DNA of 64,000 nt from Staphylococcus borealis (GTDB taxonomy: Bacteria > Bacillota > Bacilli > Staphylococcales > Staphylococcaceae): contig NZ_CUEE01000012.1 in assembly GCF_001224225.1 (NCBI RefSeq), positions 1 to 64,000 of the forward strand, given 5' to 3'. Position numbers and translations under genes: made by a program. Below the pieces are notes generated by a model, which was not told the origin of the DNA, did not search any database, and saw nothing but the letters and a program-made list of their open reading frames with translations. Below, one piece after another: positions 20,728 through 35,595 of the stretch. Numbering within the stretch: the first letter of the stretch is position 1; the number at the start of each line of letters is the position of its first letter.

Positions 20728-20985
20728 ATGAGACAAGGAATCCATCCTGATTATCACAAAGTTATCTTTTTAGATACAACAACAAACTTTAAATTTTTAA
20801 GTGGTTCAACTAAAACATCTTCAGAAACAATGGAATGGGAAGATGGCAATGAATACCCAGTTATTCGTTTAGATGTATCTTCAGATTCACATCCATTCTA
20901 CACAGGACGTCAAAAATTCGCTGCTGCGGATGGTCGTGTGGAACGTTTCAACAAAAAGTTTGGTCTCAAATCAAACAACAACTAA
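20728..20985 (+). CDS. rpmE2: 50S ribosomal protein L31 type B
   Basis: An 85-residue ribosomal protein bridging the subunits. It lacks the four zinc-binding Cys residues of type A L31 (no Cys at all), so it is the zinc-independent form. The conserved core [14 protein letters not shown] and [15 protein letters not shown] are present. AAAGGAGC gives a strong ribosome site. Zinc-independent L31 is often controlled by Zur in other bacteria; no convincing Zur box was seen here. Confidence 0.95.
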   Translation: MRQGIHPDYHKVIFLDTTTNFKFLSGSTKTSSETMEWEDGNEYPVIRLDVSSDSHPFYTGRQKFAAADGRVERFNKKFGLKSNNN

Positions 20986-20995
20986 TTATAAGTTT

Positions 20996-21046
20996 AAACT
21001 GTCTGCCTAGTCTATTTTATTATAGAATCGCGTAGGCAGTTTTTTT
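20996..21046 (+). terminator. intrinsic terminator of rpmE2
   Basis: CTGCCT (21003-21008) pairs with AGGCAG (21034-21039), with an inner TCTATTTTA/TATAGA pairing, followed by seven T. Confidence 0.85.
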
Positions 21047-21136
21047 AAATTTAAGTAGTCTTTAAAGAGATAGTTATAATACATAGAAATATGATATAAT
21101 TAAGCGATTATGTTTTTGTAAAAGGTGGAACTTATA

Positions 21137-21736
21137 ATGTATGAAACTTACCATTCCGGTTGGATTGAATGCATTACTGGAAGTATGTTTAGCGGTAAGT
21201 CAGAAGAACTTATTCGTAGATTAAGAAGAGGCATATACGCTAAACAAAAAGTAGTAGTGTTTAAACCAGCGATTGATGATCGTTATCACAAAGAAAAAGT
21301 TGTTTCTCATGACGGAAATGAATTAGAAGCAATTAATATTTCGACATCTAGAGATATATTGTTGCATGATTTATCTCAAGTTGATGTCATTGGCATTGAT
21401 GAAATTCAATTTTTTGATAAAGAAATTGTAAATATAGTTGAGAAGCTTGCAGAAAATGGTCATCGAGTTGTGGTAGCAGGCTTAGATATGGATTTTAGAG
21501 GAGAACCATTTGAACCAATGCCTCAAATTATGGCGGTAAGTGAACAAGTTACTAAACTGCAAGCTGTTTGCGCAGTATGCGGCTCATCATCGAGTAGAAC
21601 ACAACGCTTAATCAATGGACAACCAGCTAAAGTTGATGATCCTATCATTTTAGTAGGCGCAAATGAAAGTTATGAACCGAGATGTCGAGCACATCATATA
21701 GTAGCACCAAGTACAAGTGACGAGGAGGAAATGTAG
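21137..21736 (+). CDS. tdk: thymidine kinase
   Basis: Phosphorylates thymidine to TMP in salvage. The 199-residue type II kinase has P-loop GSMFSGKS (15-22), catalytic Glu89 in GIDEIQFF, and a zinc ribbon with CAVC and a C-terminal CRAH. Start ATG 21137 with AAAGGTGG upstream; the four-residue longer reading has no support. The stop overlaps the prfA GTG start by one base, so tdk-prfA-prmC is one operon. Confidence 0.96.
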   Translation: MYETYHSGWIECITGSMFSGKSEELIRRLRRGIYAKQKVVVFKPAIDDRYHKEKVVSHDGNELEAINISTSRDILLHDLSQVDVIGIDEIQFFDKEIVNIVEKLAENGHRVVVAGLDMDFRGEPFEPMPQIMAVSEQVTKLQAVCAVCGSSSSRTQRLINGQPAKVDDPIILVGANESYEPRCRAHHIVAPSTSDEEEM

Positions 21737-22812
21737 TGTTTGATCAATTAGATATCGTTGAAGAAAGATATGAACAACTCAATGAGATGTTAAGTGACCC
21801 TGAAATCGTAAATGATCCAGACAAGTTACGCAAATATTCAAAAGAACAAGCTGATTTACAAAAAACAGTTGATGTATATAGAGACTATAAAAGTAAAAAA
21901 GAAGAAATAGCTGAAATTGATGACATGTTAAACGAAACAGATGATAAAGAAGAAATCGAAATGTTAAAAGAGGAAAGCGCTAGCTTGAAAAGTGTGATTC
22001 CTGAATTAGAAGAACAGCTTAAATTCTTACTAATACCAAAAGACCCTAACGATGAAAAAGACGTTATCGTTGAAATTAGAGCAGCTGCAGGTGGAGATGA
22101 AGCAGCCATCTTTGCGGGAGATTTACTAAGAATGTATAGTAAATATGCAGAATCTCAAAACTTTAAAACGGAAATAGTTGAAGCAGCTGAAAGTGACCAT
22201 GGTGGTTACAAAGAAATTAGTTTCTCAGTTTCTGGGAACGGTGCATACAGTAAATTAAAATTTGAAAATGGTGCACATCGTGTTCAACGTGTACCAGAAA
22301 CAGAATCAGGTGGTCGAATTCATACGTCAACAGCAACAGTTGCTGTACTGCCTGAAGTAGAAGATGTTGAAATTGAAATTCGCAATGAAGACTTGAAAAT
22401 AGACACATATCGTTCAAGTGGTGCAGGTGGTCAGCACGTCAATACTACTGACTCAGCTGTACGTATTACACATTTACCAACGGGTGTGATTGCGACATCT
22501 TCTGAAAAATCACAAATTCAAAACCGTGAAAAAGCTCTGAAAGTATTAAAAGCACGTCTATATGATATGAAATTACAAGAAGAACAACAAAAATATGCAG
22601 CACAACGTAAATCAGCAGTAGGAACTGGTGATAGATCTGAACGTGTTAGAACATATAACTATCCACAAAGTCGTGTGACAGACCATAGAATAGGTTTAAC
22701 ATTACAAAAGTTAGACCAAATTATGGAAGGTAAGTTAGATGAAATTATTGATGCTTTAACTTTATCTGAACAAACTGAGAAATTGAAAGAACTTAACAAT
22801 GGTGAACTTTAA
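21736..22812 (+). CDS. prfA: peptide chain release factor 1
   Basis: Reads UAA and UAG stop codons and triggers peptide release. The 358-residue protein has the GGQ motif at 231-233, whose Gln is methylated by PrmC encoded next. It starts with GTG overlapping the tdk stop, with GAGGAGG 7 bases upstream. The start is certain because no other start fits the ribosome site. The 3' end overlaps prmC by 14 bases. Confidence 0.97.
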   Translation: MFDQLDIVEERYEQLNEMLSDPEIVNDPDKLRKYSKEQADLQKTVDVYRDYKSKKEEIAEIDDMLNETDDKEEIEMLKEESASLKSVIPELEEQLKFLLIPKDPNDEKDVIVEIRAAAGGDEAAIFAGDLLRMYSKYAESQNFKTEIVEAAESDHGGYKEISFSVSGNGAYSKLKFENGAHRVQRVPETESGGRIHTSTATVAVLPEVEDVEIEIRNEDLKIDTYRSSGAGGQHVNTTDSAVRITHLPTGVIATSSEKSQIQNREKALKVLKARLYDMKLQEEQQKYAAQRKSAVGTGDRSERVRTYNYPQSRVTDHRIGLTLQKLDQIMEGKLDEIIDALTLSEQTEKLKELNNGEL

Positions 22813-23635
22813 AGAAAAATTAGATAGTGCTATCAAACAAGCTGTAGAAAAAGGGTACGAACAATCAAGAGCGGAATGGTTAATGCTTGATTTATTTGGG
22901 TGGTCAAGAACGGATTATTTAATTCATATGTATGATGATATGTCAAAAGCAGAAGAAATTAAGTTTTCGCTGGCGACTGAACGAATGCTTTTAGGAGAAC
23001 CAATCCAATATATTGTTGGATTTCAATCTTTTTATGGCTACCAATTTCAAGTCAATGAACATTGTTTAATTCCACGACCTGAAACCGAGGAAGTAATGTT
23101 GCATTTTCTTGAGCATTGTAACTCAAGCGCAACGATTGCTGATGTTGGAACGGGTAGTGGTGTATTAGCTGTTACATTAAAAAAGCTAAATAATGATTTT
23201 ACTGTTTATGCAACAGATATCGTTCAAGAAACCTTAGATATCGCTGCTGATAATGCGCACAATCATGAGGTGGATATCCATTTCTTGAAAGGCAATGCCT
23301 TGAAACCGTTTATCCAACATAATATTAAATTGGATGGTATTATTTCCAATCCACCATATATTGATGTTGATGAGATGGATACAATGGCACCTACAGTTGT
23401 AAAATACGAGCCCCATAAAGCGTTATTCGCAGAAAATAAGGGCTATGCTATTTATGAATCAATCCTTAATGACTTACCTCAAGTGCTCAATGATGATGCT
23501 TATGTGACCTTTGAAATTGGCTATAATCAAGGTGAGAAATTAAGAAGTATCATTTTAGAAAAATATCCTAAATTGGATGTTAAAGTTATCAAAGATATAA
23601 ATGGAAATGATAGAATCGTATCATTTAAATGGTGA
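22799..23635 (+). CDS. prmC: release factor glutamine methyltransferase
   Basis: Methylates the GGQ glutamine of release factors using S-adenosylmethionine. The 278-residue protein has the SAM loop [11 protein letters not shown], an acidic VYATDI, and the NPPY motif at 184-187 that binds the target glutamine. The start lies inside prfA, in a different frame, an arrangement common in this operon. A dispersed repeat follows the stop. Confidence 0.95.
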   Translation: MVNFKEKLDSAIKQAVEKGYEQSRAEWLMLDLFGWSRTDYLIHMYDDMSKAEEIKFSLATERMLLGEPIQYIVGFQSFYGYQFQVNEHCLIPRPETEEVMLHFLEHCNSSATIADVGTGSGVLAVTLKKLNNDFTVYATDIVQETLDIAADNAHNHEVDIHFLKGNALKPFIQHNIKLDGIISNPPYIDVDEMDTMAPTVVKYEPHKALFAENKGYAIYESILNDLPQVLNDDAYVTFEIGYNQGEKLRSIILEKYPKLDVKVIKDINGNDRIVSFKW

Positions 23636-23649
23636 AACTCAAAGGAAAC

Positions 23650-23853
23650 GGGATAGATATTAAAATGAATTCGTAGTCCCGCCCCAGCTTGGTTTGATTA
23701 TGGAATTTCTTGATGAAATTCTTTTTGCTGGGCCCCGCCGGTAAGGATGACTAGGTCTGAAAAGGCTTAATTTAAGCGCGTTTTCAAATCAGTCAGCCAC
23801 TGCCAAAAATGATATTGTAGGCTGAGACAGTTTGATTTGTCTCAGCTTCTTTT
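23650..23853. repeat. dispersed intergenic repeat, single unit, inverted orientation
   Basis: This holds a single unit in the opposite orientation to the 9.1-kb copy: GAATTCGTAGTCCCGCCCCAGC, then GAATTTCTTGATGAAATTC (a perfect hairpin around ATCAA in the other strand), then GCTGGGCCCCGCC and TAAGGATGACTAG. It ends with the GCTGAGAC/GTCTCAGC hairpin (23821-23846), which probably terminates the tdk-prfA-prmC transcript. Confidence 0.75.
23819..23853 (+). terminator. intrinsic terminator after prmC
   Basis: GCTGAGAC (23821-23828) pairs with GTCTCAGC (23839-23846), followed by TTCTTTT. Confidence 0.75.
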
Positions 23854-23890
23854 CCTATATATGAATAAAAATGATGGAGGAGTGAGCTTG

Positions 23891-24934
23891 ATGAAAACAA
23901 ATTTATGGGATATGCGTCAATATCAAAATGCGCCATTAGATTATCCGGAATTAGACAAAATAAAGCAGATATTTCAAGATGGTGGTTTAATTGCAATTCC
24001 GACAGAAACAGTATATGGGTTGGGTGCTGATGCCCGAAACCAACAAGCCGTTTCAAATATATATCAAGCCAAGGGTCGTCCTTCCGACAATCCATTAATT
24101 GTACATATTCACGACATTTCTCAAATTGATGACTTTGTGTCTCATTTACAAAGTGAGGCAAAATGCTTGATGGATGAATTTTGGCCAGGTCCGATTTCAT
24201 TTATTTTACCTTTAAAGCCTGGGTATCTCTGTGACAAAGTGACAGGTGGTTTGCAATCCATCGCTGTACGTATGCCAAGTCATCCCATTGGCCGTGCAAT
24301 ACTCCAATATACGGATATGCCGATTGCTGCGCCAAGTGCTAATGTCAGTGGTAGACCTTCACCTACGACGTTTCAACATGTTTATACCGATTTAAATGGG
24401 AAGATAGATGGAATCGTTAATGGAGATCAAAGTGAAGAAGGCCTAGAAAGTACTGTACTCGATTGCACACAGTTCCCATTTAGAATAGCCAGACCAGGAG
24501 CAATTACACAATCAATGATTAATGAAGTCTTGCCTGGAAGTGTTGAACATTATCAATATGATACGACAAGCAAACCGATAGCACCTGGTATGAAATATAA
24601 GCACTATGCTCCTGAAACACCTGTAACGATGTTGACAAATCTAAGTAAACCTATTACAACTGTTAAAGATTGGACGCATACCGCTTTTATTTTACCGGAT
24701 AATTTAAAACACTTTGTCCCTAGTGATGCCATATTTATTTCGCTCTGTAAAGATCAGCATGATACGAAACAAGCCAATCATAATTTGTTTAAAATACTCC
24801 ATGATATCGATGAAAATTCAGAAATACATGAGGCATATATTTATGCATTTGATAAAACAGATGCAACAGAGGCAATTATGAACAGAATGCGTAAAGCTAC
24901 AGGAAATCACTTAGTTAGAGGTGAAACATTATGA
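23891..24934 (+). CDS. tsaC: L-threonylcarbamoyladenylate synthase (Sua5/YwlC)
   Basis: Makes threonylcarbamoyl-AMP from threonine, bicarbonate and ATP, for the t6A37 tRNA modification. The 347-residue long (Sua5-type) protein has the YrdC domain (about 15-205; PTETVYGLGADA, KGRPSDNPLIVH, RMPSHPIGRA, APSANVSGRPSPT) and a C-terminal Sua5 domain joined through APGMKYKHYAPETP. ATG 23891 is used; TTG 23888 before it has slightly better ribosome spacing (GGAGG 23876-23880). The stop overlaps ptpB (ATGA). Confidence 0.93.
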   Translation: MKTNLWDMRQYQNAPLDYPELDKIKQIFQDGGLIAIPTETVYGLGADARNQQAVSNIYQAKGRPSDNPLIVHIHDISQIDDFVSHLQSEAKCLMDEFWPGPISFILPLKPGYLCDKVTGGLQSIAVRMPSHPIGRAILQYTDMPIAAPSANVSGRPSPTTFQHVYTDLNGKIDGIVNGDQSEEGLESTVLDCTQFPFRIARPGAITQSMINEVLPGSVEHYQYDTTSKPIAPGMKYKHYAPETPVTMLTNLSKPITTVKDWTHTAFILPDNLKHFVPSDAIFISLCKDQHDTKQANHNLFKILHDIDENSEIHEAYIYAFDKTDATEAIMNRMRKATGNHLVRGETL

Positions 24935-25347
24935 GAATAACGTTTGTGTGTACAGGAAATACGTGTCGTAGTCCGATGGCAGAAAGTATTGCAAAGAAAA
25001 TACTCGAAAAAGACGTTATTAATTCAAGAGGGTTATTTGCAGTAGATGGACAATCTATTTCACCTGAATCACTTAAAGTCATCGCTGAGCATGAATTGCC
25101 AGAACCTACGCGGGCCAAGCAATTTAGTAAGGCGGATTTAGAAAGCGATTTAATCTTAACAATGACTGAAATGCATAAACAACAACTTATTTATAGTTAT
25201 GGTGATAATGGTCGCATTTATCAACTTGGTGAATATGTTGGGGAATCAGGCGATATTGGCGATCCGTTTGGCGGTAGTATTGAAACATACCGACAAACAT
25301 TTAAAGAGCTTCAACACTTAATAAGTAAATTACAGTCAGATTCATAA
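24931..25347 (+). CDS. ptpB: low-molecular-weight phosphatase PtpB, probable protein-arginine phosphatase
   Basis: A 138-residue LMW-PTP fold protein with active site Cys7-x5-Arg13-Ser14 (CTGNTCRS) and the DPFGG acid loop. Thr11 in the loop is the residue that makes B. subtilis YwlE specific for phosphoarginine rather than phosphotyrosine, so this enzyme likely reverses McsB arginine phosphorylation. Four-base overlap with tsaC ensures coupled translation. S. aureus PtpB has been reported to have this activity. Confidence 0.93.
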   Translation: MRITFVCTGNTCRSPMAESIAKKILEKDVINSRGLFAVDGQSISPESLKVIAEHELPEPTRAKQFSKADLESDLILTMTEMHKQQLIYSYGDNGRIYQLGEYVGESGDIGDPFGGSIETYRQTFKELQHLISKLQSDS

Positions 25348-25391
25348 AGCGAAATATTATACAATTAGTATATGTTAAGCGTTAAATAAGT

Positions 25392-25432
25392 TATAATAAA
25401 GAAGTATAGCTAGTTTGCTATGCTTCTTTTTA
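25392..25432 (+). terminator. hairpin between ptpB and ywlG, with TATAAT just upstream
   Basis: GAAGTATAGC (25401-25410) pairs with GCTATGCTTC across TAGTTT, followed by TTTTTAATT: a terminator. A TATAAT at 25392-25397 sits directly before it, so any promoter there would start inside the hairpin. Confidence 0.65.
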
Positions 25433-25458
25433 ATTATGTAATTGAGGTGGAGATTTCA

Positions 25459-25983
25459 ATGCAAGAACTTAAAACGTTGCTTGATGAACTTAAGGCGCAA
25501 TCTTTTTTCAAGAAAGATGAACTTTGCTTGATAGGATGTTCGACTTCTGAAGTTATAGGACAAAAGATAGGTTCTGTAGGATCGATGGAAGTTGCAGAGG
25601 AAATCTTTAGTGCATTAGCACAAGTGAAACAAGAGACTGGTGTTTCTTTTGCATTTCAAGGCTGTGAGCATATTAACAGAGCAGTTACAATTGAACGCGA
25701 AGATTTCAATCCGCTAACGATGGAAGAAGTATCAGTTGTTCCTGATGTTCACGCAGGTGGAAGTCTTGCAACTTATGCTTATAAGCAAATGAATGATCCA
25801 ATCGTAGTTGAACATATTTCAGTCCCTAAGGGAATTGATATTGGTCAAACATTAATTGGAATGCATATTAAACACGTTTGTGTACCGGTTAGAACAAGTG
25901 TCAAACAAGTTGGTGAAGCTATTGTTACGATAGCTACATCAAGACCTAAGAAAATCGGTGGTGAACGAGCTAAATACGAATAA
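25459..25983 (+). CDS. ywlG: UPF0340/TIGR01440 family protein YwlG
   Basis: A 174-residue conserved Firmicutes protein of unknown function that lies between ptpB/ywlE and glyA in Bacillus as well. Visible conserved segments are [10 protein letters not shown] near residue 28, [10 protein letters not shown] near residue 72, and [15 protein letters not shown]. The start MQELKTLL follows GAGGTGG; the longer upstream reading runs through the terminator hairpin and is rejected. No catalytic role is known to me. Confidence 0.88.
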   Translation: MQELKTLLDELKAQSFFKKDELCLIGCSTSEVIGQKIGSVGSMEVAEEIFSALAQVKQETGVSFAFQGCEHINRAVTIEREDFNPLTMEEVSVVPDVHAGGSLATYAYKQMNDPIVVEHISVPKGIDIGQTLIGMHIKHVCVPVRTSVKQVGEAIVTIATSRPKKIGGERAKYE

Positions 25984-26010
25984 GCTAGAAAGTGTAAAGG
26001 GGGATTTTAT

Positions 26011-27249
26011 ATGTCATATATCCAAAATCAAGATAAAGCTGTCTATGAAGCAATTCAAAATGAATATAATAGGCAAAATAACAACATTGAATTAATCGCA
26101 TCTGAAAACTTTGTATCTGAAGCGGTGATGGAAGCCCAGGGTTCTGTGATGACTAACAAATATGCTGAAGGCTATCCAGGTCGTCGTTACTATGGTGGTT
26201 GTGATTATGTTGACGTAACTGAAACGATTGCAATTGAAAGAGCGAAAGCATTATTTGGTGCGGAGCATGTAAATGTGCAACCCCACTCAGGGTCTCAAGC
26301 CAATATGGCAGTATATCTTGTCGCTTTAGAGATGGGTGATACTGTTTTAGGTATGAATTTGAGTCATGGTGGTCATTTAACGCATGGTTCACCAGTTAAT
26401 TTCAGTGGTAAATTCTACAACTTTGTAGATTATGGTGTAGATAAAGAAACTGAAAAAATTGACTATGACGTTGTGCGTCAATTAGCACATGAACACAAGC
26501 CTAAATTAATCGTTGCAGGAACTTCAGCGTATTCAAGACAACTTGATTTTAAAAAGTTCAAAGAAATCGCTGATGAAGTTGGCGCTAAATTAATGGTTGA
26601 TATGGCTCATATCGCTGGTTTAGTTGCAGCAGGTTTACATCCAAATCCTGTAGAATATGCTGATTTTGTAACAACAACAACGCATAAAACTTTACGTGGC
26701 CCACGTGGTGGATTAATTCTTTGTAAAGAAGCGTATAAGAAGGATATAGATAAAACAATATTCCCTGGAATACAAGGTGGACCTTTAGAACATGTCATTG
26801 CTGCTAAAGCAGTCGCATTCGGTGAAGCACTTGAACAAGACTTTAAAACGTATCAAGAGCAAGTCATCAAAAATGCTAAAGTGCTTTCTGAAACGTTGAA
26901 AGAAGAGGGCTTTAGAATTGTGTCAGGTGGCACTGATAACCATTTAGTATCTGTAGATGTTAAAAACTCAGTTAATGTTACAGGTAAAGAAGCGGAAGCG
27001 ACATTAGATTCAATTGGAATAACATGTAATAAAAATACAATTCCATTTGACCAAGAAAAAGCTTTTGTAACAAGTGGTATACGTTTAGGCACACCAGCTG
27101 CTACAACAAGAGGCTTTGATGAAGAAGCATTCAAAGAAGTTGGTCGTATTATTAGCTTAGCACTTAAACACCCTAATGATGATACAAAATTGAAAGAAGC
27201 AAGAGAAAGGGTAAGTCGTTTAACAGCTAAATATCCGCTATATGAATAA
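26011..27249 (+). CDS. glyA: serine hydroxymethyltransferase
   Basis: PLP enzyme interconverting serine and glycine while charging tetrahydrofolate with a one-carbon unit. The 412-residue protein has the family signature around the PLP Lys226 ([14 protein letters not shown]), plus [11 protein letters not shown] and the C-terminal [19 protein letters not shown] provides the ribosome site. It is 27 bases after ywlG and 26 bases before upp, likely one transcript. Confidence 0.97.
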   Translation: MSYIQNQDKAVYEAIQNEYNRQNNNIELIASENFVSEAVMEAQGSVMTNKYAEGYPGRRYYGGCDYVDVTETIAIERAKALFGAEHVNVQPHSGSQANMAVYLVALEMGDTVLGMNLSHGGHLTHGSPVNFSGKFYNFVDYGVDKETEKIDYDVVRQLAHEHKPKLIVAGTSAYSRQLDFKKFKEIADEVGAKLMVDMAHIAGLVAAGLHPNPVEYADFVTTTTHKTLRGPRGGLILCKEAYKKDIDKTIFPGIQGGPLEHVIAAKAVAFGEALEQDFKTYQEQVIKNAKVLSETLKEEGFRIVSGGTDNHLVSVDVKNSVNVTGKEAEATLDSIGITCNKNTIPFDQEKAFVTSGIRLGTPAATTRGFDEEAFKEVGRIISLALKHPNDDTKLKEARERVSRLTAKYPLYE

Positions 27250-27275
27250 TTTATAAAATTTTGGAGGCAATATAA

Positions 27276-27905
27276 ATGAGTAAAGTACATGTATTTGATC
27301 ACCCACTAATTCAACACAAATTAAGTTATATCCGTGATATGAATACGGGAACTAAAGAATTTAGAGAACTTGTTGATGAAGTCGGCATGTTAATGGCGTA
27401 TGAGGTTACTAGAGATTTAGAACTTCAAGATGTTGAAATTAAAACGCCAGTAACAACTATGACTGCAAAAAGATTAGCTGGTAAAAAATTAGCAATCGTT
27501 CCAATTCTTAGAGCCGGTTTAGGGATGACAGATGGTGTATTAAGCTTAGTCCCAGCGGCACGTGTTGGTCACATTGGTTTATACCGTGATCCTAAAACAT
27601 TGGAAGCAGTAGAATACTTTGCTAAACTTCCACAAGACATTGATGAGAGACAAATTATTGTGGTAGACCCAATGTTAGCTACTGGAGCATCAGCAATCGA
27701 AGCAATTAATTCGTTGAAGAAACGCGGTGCTAAAAATATTAGATTCATGTGCCTTATTGCTGCACCAGAGGGTGTTGAAAAAATGCAAGAAGCGCACGAT
27801 GATGTCGATATCTATATTGCAGCATTAGACGAAAAATTAAATGATAAAGCATATATTACACCAGGTTTAGGTGATGCTGGGGACAGATTGTTCGGTACAA
27901 AATAG
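27276..27905 (+). CDS. upp: uracil phosphoribosyltransferase
   Basis: Converts uracil and PRPP to UMP, and is the entry route for 5-fluorouracil. The 209-residue protein carries the PRPP-binding loop [11 protein letters not shown] (about 129-139) and the uracil-binding C-terminal [24 protein letters not shown] is 8 bases before the ATG. It is followed after 16 bases by mnaA. Confidence 0.97.
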   Translation: MSKVHVFDHPLIQHKLSYIRDMNTGTKEFRELVDEVGMLMAYEVTRDLELQDVEIKTPVTTMTAKRLAGKKLAIVPILRAGLGMTDGVLSLVPAARVGHIGLYRDPKTLEAVEYFAKLPQDIDERQIIVVDPMLATGASAIEAINSLKKRGAKNIRFMCLIAAPEGVEKMQEAHDDVDIYIAALDEKLNDKAYITPGLGDAGDRLFGTK

Positions 27906-27921
27906 GTATAGGAGTTTATGT

Positions 27922-29055
27922 ATGAGAAAGATTATGACAGTCTTTGGTACTAGACCAGAAGCAATTAAGATGGCACCTTTAGTGAAGGCACTCGAGTGTG
28001 ATGCTGAGTTAGAACCAATGATTGTTGTAACTGCTCAGCATCGCGAAATGTTAGATTCGGTCTTACAAACTTTCAACATCGAGCCACATTATGATTTGAA
28101 TATCATGAAGGAAGGTCAAACGCTATCAGACATTACATCAAGAGCAATGACGCAACTTGAAGAAATTATTAAAAAAGAAAAACCGGATATGGTGCTCGTC
28201 CATGGCGATACCACTACTACATTTTCAGGTGCACTAGCTGCTTTTTATAATCAGGTACCTGTTGGTCACGTAGAAGCTGGTTTAAGAACACGACGTAAAT
28301 ATGCACCTTTCCCAGAAGAGATGAATAGGCAAATGGTAAGTAATCTAGCCGACCTGCATTTTGCGCCTACTAAAGGTGCAGCGAATAATTTGCTTTAAGA
28401 ACAGAAAAATCCAGACACAGTAATTATTACTGGAAATACTGCTATTGATACACTTAAATTAACGGTCCAAAAGGAATATACATCAGATATAATCACAAAA
28501 CATCAAAATAAACGCATTATCCTATTAACTGTTCACCGAAGAGAAAATATTGGACAGCCAATGATTGAGATTTATAAAGCAATGCGCACTATTGTTGATG
28601 AATATGAAGATGTGGTCATTGTATCACCACTACATCTGAATCCTAAAGTAAGGTCACTAGCTTATAAGTATTTAGGTGATCATGAGCGTATTGAATTAAT
28701 TGAACCATTAGACGTTGTAGACTTCCACAACTTCGTAAGTAACGCCTATTTAATCTTGACGGATTCAGGTGGTATTCAAGAAGAGGCACCTTCATTGAAT
28801 AAACCTGTCTTGGTACTTAGAGATGTAACCGAGAGACCAGAAGGTGTAGCAGCGGGCACTTTGAAAATAATTGGAACGGATTTTGAAAATGTGCATAATA
28901 CAACGGCAGAATTATTGGATAACGAAATAATTTATCATCAAATGTCACAAACTCAAAATCCTTATGGTGATGGTAAAGCATCTATAAGAATTTGTGAGAG
29001 TATAAAATATTATTTTGGTTTGACATCAAATTCACCAGAGCCTTTCAAATCATAA
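27922..29055 (+). pseudogene. mnaA: UDP-N-acetylglucosamine 2-epimerase MnaA, interrupted by one in-frame stop
   Basis: The intact protein would interconvert UDP-GlcNAc and UDP-ManNAc, supplying the linkage unit of wall teichoic acid. Here the reading frame is continuous for 377 codons from ATG 27922 (GGAG upstream) except for TAA at codon 159 (28396-28398), where CAA (Gln) would be expected. Before it: [34 protein letters not shown]. After it: TVHRRENIG, SPLHLNPKV, TDSGGIQEEAPSL. One C-to-T change explains the break. Both halves are otherwise fully conserved, so the loss is recent, or is a sequencing error. A capsule-type epimerase (Cap5P/Cap8P) elsewhere could compensate. Confidence 0.88.
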
Positions 29056-29122
29056 AAAAATTTTAAATTGTGAACATTTTGTGACAATAAAAGAGTTAAT
29101 TTTTACAACAATTTGAATAGAA

Positions 29123-29151
29123 TTGACACACTATTTACCCTATATTATTAT
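29123..29151 (+). promoter_or_regulatory. sigma-A promoter of the atp operon
   Basis: TTGACA (29123-29128, consensus), 17-base spacer, TATTAT (29146-29151). Transcription would begin near 29158, giving a leader of about 50 bases to atpI. Confidence 0.8.
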
Positions 29152-29210
29152 TAAATTTGTATGAGTGGAACGGTTTACATGGTTGTCATAAGTTAATTTG
29201 GAGGAGAAAA

Positions 29211-29561
29211 ATGAGGCGTTTCAGCATCATATTTAAACAATTCATTCAATATTATATTTATTTTTTAATTATATTGGCTGTGTTGTATATCGTTATTCCA
29301 AATCCTTTTATTCTAGGATTAATAATAGGAACATTTGGATCTTTAATAAATACCTATATTTTCGAATTATATTTATCTCGGGCAAAGCAACCAGATAACA
29401 TACATATTTCTACGGGCAATACTTGGAGGTACTTAGTCGCTATCATTGCGTGCGTAATATGGTTTTTATTTAAAGATAATGTCAATATTATTGGGGTAAT
29501 GATTGGTCTTATGTTTTCTTATGTTTTAATCATTTTACGCCCTCTACTGCTTAAGAATTAA
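29211..29561 (+). CDS. atpI: ATP synthase protein I
   Basis: A 116-residue membrane protein with four hydrophobic helices (about 12-30, 33-53, 70-86, 92-112). AtpI assists assembly of the c-ring in other bacteria and is not needed for catalysis. Start ATG 29211 follows GGAGGAG by 4-5 bases; the longer reading to 29157 starts at the predicted transcription start and lacks a ribosome site. First gene of atpIBEFHAGDC. Confidence 0.88.
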   Translation: MRRFSIIFKQFIQYYIYFLIILAVLYIVIPNPFILGLIIGTFGSLINTYIFELYLSRAKQPDNIHISTGNTWRYLVAIIACVIWFLFKDNVNIIGVMIGLMFSYVLIILRPLLLKN

Positions 29562-30314
<753 letters not shown>

Positions 30315-30319
30315 CTTAA

Positions 30320-30559
<240 letters not shown>

Positions 30560-30570
30560 GAAAATTTCAT

Positions 30571-30594
30571 GGCGAAGTCACTTGGATCTTCGCC
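30571..30594 (+). promoter_or_regulatory. intercistronic hairpin between atpE and atpF
   Basis: GGCGAAG (30571-30577) pairs perfectly with CTTCGCC (30588-30594). It lacks an immediate T run. It could protect the 3' end of a processed atpE message, raising subunit c, or partly attenuate transcription. Confidence 0.6.
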
Positions 30595-30644
30595 GTTCGT
30601 TTTATTTAATGGCAAGTGGTGATTAATTATGAAAGGAGTGTCAA

Positions 30645-31175
30645 ATGCCAGTGAATGCATTAACTAATTCATTCGTTTTAGGTGCAGCAGGTGGTGGTGT
30701 TGAATGGGGTACTGTTATTGTTACAGTAATCACATTTGCTATTTTATTAGCACTACTTAAGAAATTTGCTTGGGGTCCATTAAAAGAAGTAATGGACAAA
30801 CGTGAACGTGACATCAATAGAGACATTGATGAAGCTGAAGAAGCAAAATTAAATGCACAAAAACTTGAAGAAGAAAATAAAAAGACACTAAAACAAACTC
30901 AAGATGAAGTTCAACGTATTTTAGAAGATGCTAGAGTTCAAGCACGTAAACAACATGAAGAAATCATTCATGAAGCAAATATTCGTGCAAACGGTATGAT
31001 TGAAACTGCTCAAAGTGAAATCAATAGCGAGAAAGAACGTGCATTAGCAGATATTAACAATCAAGTGTCTGAGTTATCAGTATTGATTGCATCTAAAGTA
31101 CTTCAAAAAGAAATTTCAGAACAAGATCAAAAAGAACTTGTTGATAAGTATTTAAAAGAGGCAGGCGATAAATAA
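30645..31175 (+). CDS. atpF: F0F1 ATP synthase subunit b
   Basis: Peripheral stalk subunit of 176 residues: one N-terminal transmembrane helix (about 20-42) followed by a long charged coiled coil ([19 protein letters not shown] onwards) that reaches F1. AAAGGAG supports the start. Its stop overlaps atpH by one base. Confidence 0.95.
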   Translation: MPVNALTNSFVLGAAGGGVEWGTVIVTVITFAILLALLKKFAWGPLKEVMDKRERDINRDIDEAEEAKLNAQKLEEENKKTLKQTQDEVQRILEDARVQARKQHEEIIHEANIRANGMIETAQSEINSEKERALADINNQVSELSVLIASKVLQKEISEQDQKELVDKYLKEAGDK

Positions 31176-31714
31176 TGGCAAATGTAGCAAATAAATACGC
31201 TAAAGCATTATTTGACGTCGCTATCGATAAAGAAAGATTAGACTTAATGTACCAAGAACTTAGTATAGTTAGTGAAGCCACAAAAAACTATGATGAAGAT
31301 TTAAGAGCAATTGACTCAAATCCTAACCAACCGGCTTCTGAAAGACGCAAATTTGTTGGTATCGTTTTTGGAGATGCTAACTATTACTTAAAAAATATGC
31401 TAATGATATTAGCTAATAATCGTCATTTAGTACTGATTAATTCAATTTTTAAAGAATTTAAAAGTTTATACAATGAGTATCATAATGAAGATTCAGCCAT
31501 TGTTGAATCAGTTTATCAATTAAGCGACGAAGAACTTAGTCGCATTAAAGACTTAATTTTAAAACAAACGAATTTATCACAAGTACATATTACTACGAAA
31601 ATAAATCCTGAATTAATTGGAGGATTTAGAGTTAAAGTTGGTACTACTGTGCTAGATGGCAGTGTTAAAAAAGATTTAGAACAAATCGAACGCAAATTTA
31701 GAAGAGTAAACTAA
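31175..31714 (+). CDS. atpH: F0F1 ATP synthase subunit delta
   Basis: Connects the peripheral stalk to the top of the F1 head. The 179-residue protein shows the OSCP/delta family pattern: N-terminal NKYAKALFDVAIDK helix bundle and the C-terminal signature NPELIGGFRVKVGTTVLDGSVKKDLEQI. One-base overlap with atpF (TAATG) indicates coupled translation. Confidence 0.95.
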   Translation: MANVANKYAKALFDVAIDKERLDLMYQELSIVSEATKNYDEDLRAIDSNPNQPASERRKFVGIVFGDANYYLKNMLMILANNRHLVLINSIFKEFKSLYNEYHNEDSAIVESVYQLSDEELSRIKDLILKQTNLSQVHITTKINPELIGGFRVKVGTTVLDGSVKKDLEQIERKFRRVN

Positions 31715-31734
31715 AATAAAGAGGAGTGACATAG

Positions 31735-33243
<1,509 letters not shown>

Positions 33244-33259
33244 TTAAACTTTAAATTGA

Positions 33260-35575
<2,316 letters not shown>

Positions 35576-35595
35576 ACAATTAGGAGGTATAGATA

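Noticed and set aside
26853..27302. Minus-strand ORF over the end of glyA
   Set aside because: Shadow of glyA; composition follows the reverse complement of the coding frame.
28561..29055. Separate gene starting at 28561
   Set aside because: It is in the same frame as the first half of mnaA, has no ribosome site, and encodes only the C-terminal half of the epimerase.
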